Assembly: GCA_041485385.1 (NCBI GenBank)
Contig: JBGPJM010000004.1
Location: forward strand, 1 to 56,543
Length of the DNA stretch: 56,543 nt
Origin: JBGPJM01 sp041485385
Lineage (GTDB): Bacteria; Planctomycetota; Phycisphaerae; Phycisphaerales; UBA1924
Direction: 5' to 3'
The notes under the pieces were generated by a model, which was given only the letters and a program-made list of their open reading frames with translations, made no database searches and had not been told where the DNA came from. This document shows, piece by piece, positions 31,890-40,498 of the stretch (position 1 is the stretch's first letter; each line of letters opens with the position of its first letter). Both the position numbers and the translations under genes were made by a program.

Positions 31890-32368
31890 ACGACGCACGC
31901 TTCGCGGGCGGTCTGCGCCGGCGGAACGCGCTGCACATCTGGGAGAACCGCTTCGGCCCGAACATGACCCCGATGGTCGACGTCGTGCTGGTGATCCTGA
32001 TCTTCTTCATGGCCGGGACGACGTTCCTGGGTCAGGAGTGGTTCCTCAAGAGCGAGTTCCTGAAAAAGGGCGGCGCCGCCGCAAAGGCCGCCGATCCCCT
32101 GGCCCTCCCGCCGGTGTGGCTTACGATCGCGCTGGATGTCGACCAGTCGACCGGCCAGACGCGCGCAAGCGGCCTGGGCGCAGGGGCGACGGACTTGGCG
32201 GGATTCGCCAAGCGCCTCGCCGACTTCGCGGCGGGGACGGAGACCAAGCAGATCGTCGTCGTGCTGTCGCCGTCGGCGGACGTCCCGTACAAGGACGTGG
32301 TGAAGGCGCACGAGGCGTGCGCGGCGGCGGGGATCGAGCGCGTCGGGATCGGCGCCCCCGATCGTTAA
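31886..32368 (+). CDS. ExbD/TolR family protein (second)
   Basis: 160 residues with the same design as its neighbour: short cytoplasmic start, membrane helix with Asp (NMTPMVDVVLVILIFFMAGT), and a periplasmic domain ending VVVLSPSADVPYKDVVKAHE. Two ExbD-like genes behind one ExbB-like gene are common in planctomycetes and gammaproteobacteria. The ATG overlaps the previous stop, so expression is coupled. Which outer-membrane receptor or envelope process it drives is not shown by the window. Confidence 0.9.
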   Translation: MNDARFAGGLRRRNALHIWENRFGPNMTPMVDVVLVILIFFMAGTTFLGQEWFLKSEFLKKGGAAAKAADPLALPPVWLTIALDVDQSTGQTRASGLGAGATDLAGFAKRLADFAAGTETKQIVVVLSPSADVPYKDVVKAHEACAAAGIERVGIGAPDR

Positions 32369-32399
32369 CCTCGCGGATACCACCCGCAACCTGGCTCGG

Positions 32400-32660
32400 T
32401 TATCGGGACGTTGGAGGAAGCGGACAAGCTGGGGCTGGTCCCACGTACTTGCGGACGAGCCATCGCAACGCAGCGCGCGAGGCGATCAGGAGAGCGAGCC
32501 ACAGACCCACACCCCAGATCACCGGCCACTCGCGCCAAGCGTCGAAGCGCCACAGCAGGTACACCAGCAGAGCGTACAGGGGCAGGCGTCGAGATCTTTG
32601 GAGCACTCCGACATAGAACCCGGCGCGGTAGCCCTTAGATCCGGGCAGGAATACCGCCAT
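32400..32660 (-). CDS. Small membrane protein of unknown function
   Basis: 86 residues with two hydrophobic helices (LPLYALLVYLLWRF and WPVIWGVGLWLALLIASRAAL) and basic ends. A consensus ribosome binding site AAAGGAGG lies before the ATG at 32660, which is the main reason to accept it as a gene. It lies 27 bases downstream of the Fur-like gene on the same strand and is probably co-transcribed with it. No family is recognised. Confidence 0.6.
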   Translation of the reverse strand: MAVFLPGSKGYRAGFYVGVLQRSRRLPLYALLVYLLWRFDAWREWPVIWGVGLWLALLIASRAALRWLVRKYVGPAPACPLPPTSR

Positions 32661-32687
32661 CGCGGTCCTCCTTTCTGCAACGCCCGA

Positions 32688-33167
32688 TCATTGTCCGCGG
32701 GCGTAGATGACCAGCCGGTGCCCCTCGGGCTTGAGGTTCCGCTCGCGGCACAGGCGGTCGCGCAGCTCTGCCAGCTCGGGGACGTCCAGGGGGATGATCT
32801 GGCGCGTGTCCACCCGGACCAGCAGGCCGCTGGACCGCTTGCCGTAGGCGAGCTGGTAGTGCGACTGCTCGGAGTCGAAAAGGACCTGCTGGATGATGCC
32901 CGCATCGGCCAGGAGCTTGATTGTCCGGTAGATCGTGGCCTTGGAGACGCGGAACTGGGCCTTCTTCATCCGGTCCAGAAGCTGGTCGGCCTCGAAGACG
33001 TCGTCCATCTGGATGATCGCGTCGAGAATCTGGGCCCGCTCGGGGGTGTACTTGAGGCCCTCGCTCTTGAGCTTGCGCCGAAAGACCGCGCAGAGGGGCT
33101 CGATGATCTCGAAGTGGTCCGCGCCGGGTTCCCCACGCGGCGATGCGGGCAGCGGCTGCAGGTCCAT
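32688..33167 (-). CDS. Fur/PerR family transcriptional regulator lacking the structural Cys pair
   Basis: 159 residues. The N-terminal winged helix is well conserved (KYTPERAQILDAIIQMDDVF, then FRVSKATIYRTIKLLADAGI, matching the DNA-reading helix of Fur). The dimerisation domain (SEQSHYQLAYGKRSSGLLVR, later GHRLVIYARG) lacks the CxxC pair that holds structural zinc and the HHDH-type metal site. It probably binds DNA as a dimer, but regulation by iron, zinc or peroxide in the standard way is unlikely. The ATG at 33167 starts just before the conserved region. It is divergent from the membrane protein gene at 33292. Confidence 0.85.
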   Translation of the reverse strand: MDLQPLPASPRGEPGADHFEIIEPLCAVFRRKLKSEGLKYTPERAQILDAIIQMDDVFEADQLLDRMKKAQFRVSKATIYRTIKLLADAGIIQQVLFDSEQSHYQLAYGKRSSGLLVRVDTRQIIPLDVPELAELRDRLCRERNLKPEGHRLVIYARGQ

Positions 33168-33291
33168 CGCAGCAGTGTATGCGGGCCTTTCTGCGGCACG
33201 GGGACGGTCAGGGTGATCGCCAGTGGGTGCGGAGCGAAAAGGCGAGAGGGAGGCGGCGGGCCATGCGAGGGCAGGCCGTACACTGCTGCCG

Positions 33292-35601
33292 ATGAGCGAT
33301 GCCGGCGCGGCAGCAAAGAGCGTTTCTCGGTGGGTCGGCCCGCTGGGCGCGGCCGCGCTACTGGGCGCGCTGGTCGCGGCGCTCAGCCTGATCGGGCAGG
33401 GGAGCAACGAGGCCGCGCTCGGGGGCCTGGTGACGGTGGTGTGGCTCGTTATGAAGGCCGGGAGCGCCGCCGCGGCGTACCTGGGCGCGGGGGCCGGCGT
33501 GGGGCGAGTGGCGATATGGGCGCTGGGGGGCTGCGGCAACAGCACGCCCGCGTCCGGACCGGGTGCCGGCGAAGGAACCGGTCCCTCGGCGTGGCTGCAA
33601 CTCGGGTTGGGCGTGGCAGCCATGCTGTGGCTCAGCCACCTGCTGGGGATGCTGGGGTTTCTTTCCGGGCCGGGTGGGAGGTGGGTGGCGTGGGGTGTGG
33701 TCGCGTCCGGCTTGGCCTTGCTGATCGATCAGGTGCTCCGCGGCAGCCTGCGCCCCGAGCGCTGGCCGGTGATTCCGCCGTGGGTGATGCTGGCCGTGCC
33801 GGGCATCGCGGTGACGCTCGTGGCGGCGTGCAACCCGCCGGGGTCACTCTGGCTGGGCGCCAGGAGCGAGGCCGGCGGGTACGACGCGATGAGCTACCAC
33901 CTCGAGTTGCCCAAGGAATGGGCCGCGGGGCCCAGCGGGAGCGGGTTGCTGGGCGCGGGGCGGTTATGGGCGCTCGAGCACAACGTCTACTCGTTTCTCC
34001 CGGGGGCGATGGAAGGGGCGTACCTGCACATCGCGGCGATGAGCGGCGCCGGGCGAGCGGACGGCGGAAACTTCGTCGCCGGCGACGGCACGGGCGTCAT
34101 CGCCTGCCAGATGCTGCACCTGGGGATGGGCATCGTGTGCGCGATGCTGTTGGGACGCACGGTGTGGGTGTTCCTCCGTCGCGCCGTCCCCGGAAGCGCG
34201 GCACGCGCGGGGGCGATGATCGCGGCGGCCACGGCCGTCTCCATTCCCTGGGTCGTGGTCGTGGGTTCGCTCGCGTACAACGAGCTGGCGGTGTGCGCAA
34301 TGCTCGCGTGCGGCGTGCTGGCGTGTGTCGAGGGCGGGTTGTCGCCCATGGTGCGCGGGATCGCCGCGGGATTCGCCGCGGGGATGGCCTGCAGCGCTAA
34401 GCCGACGACGCTGTTCATGGGGGCGCCGGTCGTGGGCCTGGTCCTCCTGTGGTCGGTTCCGCGCAGGGACCTGATGCGAGCTGTGCTGGCGGGTTGGGCG
34501 GCGGGTGGGGCTGCGATCGCGCCGTGGCTTGTGCGCAACTGGCTGGCCGCCGGCAACCCCGTTTTCCCCTTCGGCGCGGGCGTGCTCGGGAAGGCGCACT
34601 GGACGGCCGAGCAGGTTGCGAGGTACTCGGCGGCCCACAGGTTCGACGGCGGAGTCCCGGCCCGGCTGGCCGCGTTGTTCTCGCCGGATCGCGGCGTCCG
34701 GCACGAGCAGTGGGCGATCTTCCTGCCCGCCGGGCTGGTGGCCCTCGTGATCGTCGCCGCGTGGAAGCCGACCCGTGCGCTGGGGCTGGTGCTGCTGGGT
34801 GGCGTGGCGACGCAGGTCGCCGGCTGGCTCTTCCTCACGCACCTGCAGCCGCGTTTCCTGCTGCCGCTCGTCGTGCCGATGGTGATTGGAGTGGGGTTGG
34901 CGGTCGGCGTGCTGGGTGCCTGGGTGGGAGGGAGGTCGGCGGCGGCGCGGGCGGGCGTGCCAATCGTGGCCACGCTTCTGCCGGCGTGCCTTGCGGTGTG
35001 GTCGGTGACGATCTTCCTTGGCCAGCGAGACGGGAGTCCAAACGCGCTGCTCGTGGCGGGGCCGGCGGGAATGACGGGCCAGGCGTTCGCCCCCGATTTC
35101 GCGACCGCGGGGCCGACGCAGCAGAGAGAAGTCCTCGAGAACTTCGCGTCGCCGCCGATCTACGTGAACTTCACGTTCGAACCCGGGGACCGGCTGTACC
35201 TGCTCGGAGATGCGACGCCGCTGTACTTCCTCCCCGGCGGCGCCCCCTTCGCGGGCGCGGTCCTGTACCACACGACCTGGGACCGCTCGCCTCTGGGCGA
35301 GGCGATGCGGGCTCATCCCGACGACGCCGCAGCCTGGACCGCGGTCGTTCGGGAGGCGATGCAGGGCGGAAGCGGCAAGAGGGGCCGCGGCGGGGGCGAT
35401 TTCGTGTTGGCGAACCTCGATGAGCTGCGGCGGCTGTGCCTGAAGGACCATTGGTACGACCCGGCGGTGACGCCCGATCTGGTCCGCCGGTGGCTGACTG
35501 CGGAGGCCCAGCTCGTGCGCGCATGGCCGACCGGACCCGAGAGCGGCGTGTACCTGTACAGGCTCAAGGCCCCCGCCCAGGGGGGGGGCGGTGGCCGATG
35601 A
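33292..35601 (+). CDS. Large polytopic membrane protein, possibly a GT-C-type glycosyltransferase
   Basis: 769 residues with about twelve hydrophobic helices and a soluble C-terminal domain (from about residue 600). A loop after the early helices holds GGYDAMSYHLELPKEWAAG, with a DxxxYH arrangement reminiscent of the first-loop acidic motif in GT-C polyprenyl-phosphate-sugar glycosyltransferases (RgtA/PMT-like). The assignment is tentative because no other GT-C landmark can be named. Its end overlaps the next membrane protein gene by 4 bases (ATGA), and that partner is also a lipid-envelope type protein, so a role in cell-envelope glycan or lipid synthesis fits. Confidence 0.6.
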   Translation: MSDAGAAAKSVSRWVGPLGAAALLGALVAALSLIGQGSNEAALGGLVTVVWLVMKAGSAAAAYLGAGAGVGRVAIWALGGCGNSTPASGPGAGEGTGPSAWLQLGLGVAAMLWLSHLLGMLGFLSGPGGRWVAWGVVASGLALLIDQVLRGSLRPERWPVIPPWVMLAVPGIAVTLVAACNPPGSLWLGARSEAGGYDAMSYHLELPKEWAAGPSGSGLLGAGRLWALEHNVYSFLPGAMEGAYLHIAAMSGAGRADGGNFVAGDGTGVIACQMLHLGMGIVCAMLLGRTVWVFLRRAVPGSAARAGAMIAAATAVSIPWVVVVGSLAYNELAVCAMLACGVLACVEGGLSPMVRGIAAGFAAGMACSAKPTTLFMGAPVVGLVLLWSVPRRDLMRAVLAGWAAGGAAIAPWLVRNWLAAGNPVFPFGAGVLGKAHWTAEQVARYSAAHRFDGGVPARLAALFSPDRGVRHEQWAIFLPAGLVALVIVAAWKPTRALGLVLLGGVATQVAGWLFLTHLQPRFLLPLVVPMVIGVGLAVGVLGAWVGGRSAAARAGVPIVATLLPACLAVWSVTIFLGQRDGSPNALLVAGPAGMTGQAFAPDFATAGPTQQREVLENFASPPIYVNFTFEPGDRLYLLGDATPLYFLPGGAPFAGAVLYHTTWDRSPLGEAMRAHPDDAAAWTAVVREAMQGGSGKRGRGGGDFVLANLDELRRLCLKDHWYDPAVTPDLVRRWLTAEAQLVRAWPTGPESGVYLYRLKAPAQGGGGGR

Positions 35602-36659
35602 ACGATCCGCCGGCCCGTCCTTCCGCCGCGGGGCGCGATCCTGCGCCGCACGCGGGCCGGCGCGCGGTCCGCGCGGCGGCGCAGATCATCGGTTTCGCGC
35701 TGGGCCTGGGCCTCATGGGATGGGTCATCTCGATCGCGCTGAGCGCAAAGAACCGAGCGCAGCTCTCGCACCTGGGGGACGCCCGTTGGCAGGACGTGGC
35801 GCTCCTGGCGGGGCTGTCGCTGCTCACGATGTTCAACAACGGGGCGCTCTTCTGGCTGGCGGTGCACCCTGTGCGCCGCTTGCCCCTGGCCGATGTGGTG
35901 GCCGTGAACGCGGTGGCCGGGGCGCTGAGCTACCTGCCGTTCAAGCTCAGCCTGCTCTTCCGGTTCCTCGTGCACAACCGGCGCGACGGCATGCCCGTGC
36001 TGACGATCGGGGCCTGGTTGGCGTCGTTTGCGGTGGTGCTGCTGTGCGTGGTGGCGCCGGTGGCGGGGGCGAGCGTGTGGCGGCGCGAGGCGGGGCTTGA
36101 TGTGCTGTGGTGGGGGGCGGTGATCGGGGGCGTGGTGCTGATGGCGGGGGGCGTGGTGGGGATGGCGTGGCTGGTGCGGACGGAGGCGGCGTGGGGGAGG
36201 TTTGCGCGGCTGGTGACACTGCCGGACGGGCGCGGGCGGGGCGTGGTGGGGCGGCTGATGGTGCGGTTCGGAGTGATCGACCGAATCCACGAGGGTGTCC
36301 GGATGCTCGCGCACCCGGTGACGGTGGGCGTCGCGACGCTCCTGCGGGGGTTCGACATCGCCGTGCTCGCGGCGAGGTTCGCCGTCGCGGCGCGGATCAC
36401 CGGGCAGGAGCTGCGGATCGACCAGGCCGTGCTCGTCGCGTCCACCTATTTCTTCATCGGCGTCTTCGCGCCGACGGGGCAGATGGGGTTCAGGGAGATC
36501 GGCGTGGTGGCGATGCGCGACGAGGCCTTCGCCGTCGTCGTGCTCACGGTGACGGCCGCGGAGATGGTCGCGACCGTCTGCGGCGCCCTGGTCGGCGCGG
36601 CGTGGCTGCGGGTTGACAGACTGCTCGCCCGCCCGTCCGCGCCCGTCGGGCCGGCGTGA
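35598..36659 (+). CDS. Lysylphosphatidylglycerol synthase-type (UPF0104/AglD-like) integral membrane protein
   Basis: 353 residues with about eight membrane helices. Landmarks: LLTMFNNGALFWLAVHPVRR, VNAVAGALSYLPFKLSLLFRF, and FIGVFAPTGQMGFREIGVV near the C-terminus, which fits the family pattern (PxGxGxxE-type loops). Members act as flippase or transferase modules for lipids or polyprenyl-linked sugars; the substrate is unknown. The ATG overlaps the preceding stop. The stop codon abuts the convergent gene so that TGA and TCA form the palindrome TGATCA at 36657-36662. Confidence 0.75.
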   Translation: MNDPPARPSAAGRDPAPHAGRRAVRAAAQIIGFALGLGLMGWVISIALSAKNRAQLSHLGDARWQDVALLAGLSLLTMFNNGALFWLAVHPVRRLPLADVVAVNAVAGALSYLPFKLSLLFRFLVHNRRDGMPVLTIGAWLASFAVVLLCVVAPVAGASVWRREAGLDVLWWGAVIGGVVLMAGGVVGMAWLVRTEAAWGRFARLVTLPDGRGRGVVGRLMVRFGVIDRIHEGVRMLAHPVTVGVATLLRGFDIAVLAARFAVAARITGQELRIDQAVLVASTYFFIGVFAPTGQMGFREIGVVAMRDEAFAVVVLTVTAAEMVATVCGALVGAAWLRVDRLLARPSAPVGPA

Positions 36660-37697
36660 TCACTCGATCGAGACGAGCTTGACCTCGGTGCGCCCGCGGA
36701 TGCGCTGTGGGGGGCCGGCGCGGGGACCGACGTGGGCGGTGGTGGTCATGGTGAGTTCGCTGGTGCGCTCGGTGAGCACTCCCCGGCCAAAGTCCCACGC
36801 CGCTGACATGGATGCTGATTGATCGTCGATGGAGACCCGCACGCGTCCGGAGTCGGCGTGGCCCCGCTGGTCGGGCTCGCCGATCGATGCCCACGGGACA
36901 CTCGTCAGCTTCGCCTGGTCGCCCTCGAGCGAACCGAGCGTGAGCCTCATCGTGATGATCATGGTGTCGCCGCCGCTGAGCGGCAGCGTATCGGCCAGCG
37001 TCCATGTGTCGCCGGGCTGCCGGGCCGGGTAGGCGCCGGCGGCGCCCGGCGTGTCCAGGCGCAGCAGCGACGAGACCGTCCGCTCGATCGAGGCACTGGA
37101 GAAAGCCCCCAGCAGGCGAGCGCCCTCCGGGCCGATCGCCGCGCCGAGCTGGTCGGCCTCATCCAGCCCCGTGACGGAGGAGACCGTGCCGTCGGGTCGG
37201 AGGTCGATGCGGACGACCGTGCGGACTAGGGCCGCGGCGATCGCGTCGAGGGGCGCGGCGTCATCGGGCACGGCCCGGTCCTTGTCGGCTTGGGTGAGTT
37301 CGACGGAGCGGGCCGCCCCGACGAGGCCGTCCTCCATCTTCAGGCGCGTCAGGACCGCCAAGAGCGACACCGCGCCCTGCTCGTCGACCCCGGCGACCGT
37401 CAGACGCAGATCGGCGTCCTGCACGTACCGGCTCGCCTTGCCGGCCGCGCTCTTGTCCATTTGGTCCGCCTCCGGCGCCGGCAGCGCCTCCGTAGTCAGC
37501 AAGACGCGGTACGTGAGCCTGCGCCCGACCGGCAGCGAGGGCTTGAATGTGTGGGCTGCTGCGCCGGGCTGCACGGGGATCGCGCCGGAAAGGAGGGCCG
37601 ACGCGCCTCGGGGCGTCGCGGCCGCGCAGAGCAACGCGGCCCCTACCACGACCGCCGCGGCAAGGCCGGGGATCCGATACCGCTCGGTCGCGCGCAT
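36660..37697 (-). CDS. Exported protein of unknown function
   Basis: 345 residues. N-terminal signal or anchor helix (GLAAAVVVGAALLCAAATPRG), then a soluble domain rich in beta strands: LPVGRRLTYRVLLTTEALP, AGKASRYVQDADLRLTVAGVD, ARQPGDTWTLADTLPLSGGD and LTMTTTAHVGPRAG. The arrangement resembles DUF6263-type exported proteins, but I cannot confirm it. No catalytic motif is seen. It is convergent with the UPF0104-like gene with no space between stops, and divergent from nadE. Confidence 0.65.
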   Translation of the reverse strand: MRATERYRIPGLAAAVVVGAALLCAAATPRGASALLSGAIPVQPGAAAHTFKPSLPVGRRLTYRVLLTTEALPAPEADQMDKSAAGKASRYVQDADLRLTVAGVDEQGAVSLLAVLTRLKMEDGLVGAARSVELTQADKDRAVPDDAAPLDAIAAALVRTVVRIDLRPDGTVSSVTGLDEADQLGAAIGPEGARLLGAFSSASIERTVSSLLRLDTPGAAGAYPARQPGDTWTLADTLPLSGGDTMIITMRLTLGSLEGDQAKLTSVPWASIGEPDQRGHADSGRVRVSIDDQSASMSAAWDFGRGVLTERTSELTMTTTAHVGPRAGPPQRIRGRTEVKLVSIE

Positions 37698-37782
37698 GAG
37701 TGGGCTCCGCTCGATCCCCCGCGCCCCTCAGCGAGGATTATTCGCACGCGAGCCGGCGCAACGCCGGTTCCTACCATCGCCC

Positions 37783-39588
37783 ATGCGGCTGGCCTTGGCG
37801 CAGATCAACCCCGTCATCGGCGACCTCGAGGGAAACGCGGCCCTCCTCTCGCGCTGGACCGATGAAGCGCGAAAGCGCGGCGCGGACCTTGTCGTCTTCC
37901 CGGAGCTGTCGCTGTCGGGCTACCCGCCCAAGGATCTGCTCCTGCAGGACGGATTCCTCGGCGCAGTGAGCCGGGTCGCCAAGCAGCTGGGCGAGTCCGC
38001 CGGCCGCGGCATCATGCTCGTCGTCGGGGCGCCGCTCCCGGTCACGCCCGAGCAGGCGGGCAAGGGAAGAGAGTCCCATAGGGGCGGGCGTCCCGGAATC
38101 GCCAACTCGCTGCTGGTGTACCGCGACGGGGCGCTGCTGGACTATTACGACAAGCGGCTGCTCCCCACCTACGACGTCTTCGACGAGGACCGGTACTTCA
38201 TCCCGGGCGAGCGTGCGGTGGTGATCGACGTGGCGGGGGTTCGAGTCGGGCTGTCGATCTGCGAGGACCTCTGGAAGGGCGAGGATGTCGGCTTCGCGGA
38301 CCGATACTTCGATCGCGTGGATCCGGTGGTGGCGATGATGTCGCCGCCGTCGGGAACCGCGGGGGGCCCGGCGGTGGGGGCGGTGGGGGGGTGGCGACGG
38401 CCGGAGCTGATCGTGAACCCATCCGCCAGCCCGTTCGTCCTGGGCAAGGGGCGGCGTCACCGCGAGATCCTTGCGAAGCAGGCGACGCGCCACGGCGTCT
38501 ATGTCGCCGCCGTGAACCAGGTCGGCGGCAACGACGAGCTGGTCTTCGACGGGCACGCGGCGGTGCTCGACCCCCGCGGGCGGATCGTGGCCGCCGCTCC
38601 GGGGTTCGAGGAGGCGCTGCTCACGTTCGACCTCTCCTCATCGACCGTCCCCGCGCTGGCCGCCGCCCCGGTGACCGACCCGCTGCTGGCCAGGCCGGAC
38701 GAGGAGCACCTGTACCGCGCGCTGGTGCTGGGCGTAAAGGACTATCTTCGCAAGACGGGCTTCAAAGCGGCGGTGCTCGGGCTTTCGGGGGGGATCGATT
38801 CAGCCGTGACATGCGTGCTGGCCGTGGCGGCGTTGGGCGCGCCCAACGTGCTGGGCGTGAGCATGCCCGGCCGCTACTCCTCGGAAGGATCGAGGACCGA
38901 CGCCGCCGAGCTGGCCGGGCGGCTGGGAGTGCACGTCGAGACGGTGCCGATCGAGGGCCCGTTCACGTCGCTCGTGGCGTCGCTGGAGCACGCATTCGCG
39001 GGCAGGGGTGCTGACGTGACGGAGGAGAACCTCCAGTCCCGTGTCCGCGGTACGATCCTCATGGCCCTGTCGAACAAGTTCGGCAGCCTGCTCCTGACGA
39101 CGGGGAACAAGAGCGAGTTGGCCGTGGGGTACTGCACGCTCTACGGCGATATGAACGGGGGGCTAGCGGTGCTCTCGGACGTGAGCAAGCAATGGGTGTA
39201 CAGGCTGGCCCGGTGGATGAACGCTTACCCCGGTTCGCTGGCGATCGCGGGCCTCGCCGGCCCGCCGATCCCCGAAGCCTCGATCACCAAGCCCCCCTCC
39301 GCGGAGCTGCGCCCGAACCAGACCGACCAGGATTCGCTCCCGCCCTACCCGGTGCTGGACGAGATCATCGAGCGGTACGTGGAGCACCGCCAGGGCGTGG
39401 CGCAGATCGTCCGCGAGACAGGGTTCGACGCGCAGACCGTCGCCCGGTCGGTCCGCATGATCGACACCAGCGAGTTCAAGCGCAAGCAGGCCGCGATCGG
39501 GCTGAAGGTAACCTCGGTTGCCTTCGGGAGCGGCAGGCGCATGCCCATCGCCCAAGGATGGCGCGCCGACCGGCCGCCCTCAAGCTAG
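37783..39588 (+). CDS. nadE: Glutamine-dependent NAD+ synthetase
   Basis: 601 residues. The N-terminal nitrilase-type glutaminase domain (1-270) has the triad in PELSLSGYPPKDLLLQ (Glu), YYDKRLLPTYDVFDEDRYF (Lys) and VGLSICEDLW (Cys). The C-terminal synthetase domain has the ATP-pyrophosphatase loop LGLSGGIDSAVTCVLAVAAL, MPGRYSSEGSRTDA, TTGNKSELAVGYCTLYGDMN and the substrate region SVRMIDTSEFKRKQAA. It amidates nicotinic acid adenine dinucleotide to NAD+ using glutamine nitrogen. A 6-bp hairpin (CCGGCG/CGCCGG, 37753-37767) lies just before the ATG at 37783. An insert of about 15 residues rich in Gly and Arg (PEQAGKGRESHRGG) interrupts the glutaminase domain. Confidence 0.96.
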   Translation: MRLALAQINPVIGDLEGNAALLSRWTDEARKRGADLVVFPELSLSGYPPKDLLLQDGFLGAVSRVAKQLGESAGRGIMLVVGAPLPVTPEQAGKGRESHRGGRPGIANSLLVYRDGALLDYYDKRLLPTYDVFDEDRYFIPGERAVVIDVAGVRVGLSICEDLWKGEDVGFADRYFDRVDPVVAMMSPPSGTAGGPAVGAVGGWRRPELIVNPSASPFVLGKGRRHREILAKQATRHGVYVAAVNQVGGNDELVFDGHAAVLDPRGRIVAAAPGFEEALLTFDLSSSTVPALAAAPVTDPLLARPDEEHLYRALVLGVKDYLRKTGFKAAVLGLSGGIDSAVTCVLAVAALGAPNVLGVSMPGRYSSEGSRTDAAELAGRLGVHVETVPIEGPFTSLVASLEHAFAGRGADVTEENLQSRVRGTILMALSNKFGSLLLTTGNKSELAVGYCTLYGDMNGGLAVLSDVSKQWVYRLARWMNAYPGSLAIAGLAGPPIPEASITKPPSAELRPNQTDQDSLPPYPVLDEIIERYVEHRQGVAQIVRETGFDAQTVARSVRMIDTSEFKRKQAAIGLKVTSVAFGSGRRMPIAQGWRADRPPSS

Positions 39589-39659
39589 GCCGTTCTCTTC
39601 CCCCTTCTCACTTTTCACTCTCACTTTTCACTCCCCCGTGCACGCGCGAGAGAACGGCC
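39588..39659. terminator. Inverted repeat with tandem CTCACTTTTCACT between convergent genes
   Basis: GGCCGTTCTCT (39588-39598) and AGAGAACGGCC (39649-39659) are perfect 11-bp complements. The 50-base loop contains two tandem copies of CTCACTTTTCACT (39607-39632). It fills the gap between nadE and the anti-sigma gene and may act as a two-way terminator; the loop is unusually long. Confidence 0.5.
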
Positions 39660-39664
39660 CGGGT

Positions 39665-40498
39665 CTACTTCCCTTGCTTCTTGGGGTCGTAGAACCGCGG
39701 GAGCACCTTCTCCGTGCTCAGCGGCGTGACCTCGTAGAGAACGATGCCGCCGATAATGCGCTTGAACATGTGCAGGCCGCTGTCCGGCGGAACGGTCAGG
39801 CTCCGGTCGTGGCGCTTGCGGTCCATGACCACGACCACGTCCTTGCCGTCGACCTTCGCCAGCAGGAGCGCGCTCTGCGGGCTCAGCACCGACCCGGTGG
39901 CGTAGTACGTCCAGCCGGTGACCTCAAGCCCCTCGATCGGCCTGACCAGAAGCTCCTGGCCATACCGCCCGTTCACCCAGTCGGCGAACTGCTTGTCGTC
40001 CTCGCACTTGAAATCCGGCTGGAACTGGGAGGCCTCCTGCTGCCGGTAGGCCTTGTCAAGGCTGACCAGCCGGACCTTCGGCGTGGGCGTCCCGCCCAAC
40101 CACACCGACGGGTCGACGATCCCCGCGTACCAGAGGCCCGCGGTGGCGAGTAGGAACGTCGCCGCCAGCCCAAGGACAGCCCGGAAGATCCACTGGCCCC
40201 GACCGCCGGCGCGCCCGGTCACACCCGGGGTCTCACCGATCTTCCCGGCCACGCTCGGCATGCCCTCCCGCATGGCCAGCGCCGGCTGCTGACCGAAGAG
40301 CTTCCCGAGCGAGCCGTCGATGGTCCGCTGGAGCTCGACCTCGGCGCGAAGTCCCGCGTCGGATGCAAGCCGCCGCTCGAACCCGGCCAGGGCCTCACCC
40401 CTGAGCTCGCCGTCGAGATACGCCTCCAGCAGTGCGTCGGGCTCGCGCCCGGTGCCGCCGACGGAGGAGGGCCCAGGGTTGATCGGGTTCTGGCTCAC
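39665..40498 (-). CDS. Membrane-bound anti-sigma factor
   Basis: 277 residues. The cytoplasmic N-terminal segment LLEAYLDGELRGEALAGFER and the following LRAEVELQRTIDGSLGKLF resemble anti-sigma domains; it has no HxxxCxxC zinc motif. One membrane helix (WIFRAVLGLAATFLLATAGLW) is followed by a periplasmic domain (FKCEDDKQFADWVNGRYGQE and DVVVVMDRKRHDRSL). The start GTG at 40498 overlaps the ECF sigma factor stop (GTGA), as is usual for such pairs. It probably holds the sigma factor inactive until an envelope signal arrives. Confidence 0.75.
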   Translation of the reverse strand: MSQNPINPGPSSVGGTGREPDALLEAYLDGELRGEALAGFERRLASDAGLRAEVELQRTIDGSLGKLFGQQPALAMREGMPSVAGKIGETPGVTGRAGGRGQWIFRAVLGLAATFLLATAGLWYAGIVDPSVWLGGTPTPKVRLVSLDKAYRQQEASQFQPDFKCEDDKQFADWVNGRYGQELLVRPIEGLEVTGWTYYATGSVLSPQSALLLAKVDGKDVVVVMDRKRHDRSLTVPPDSGLHMFKRIIGGIVLYEVTPLSTEKVLPRFYDPKKQGK

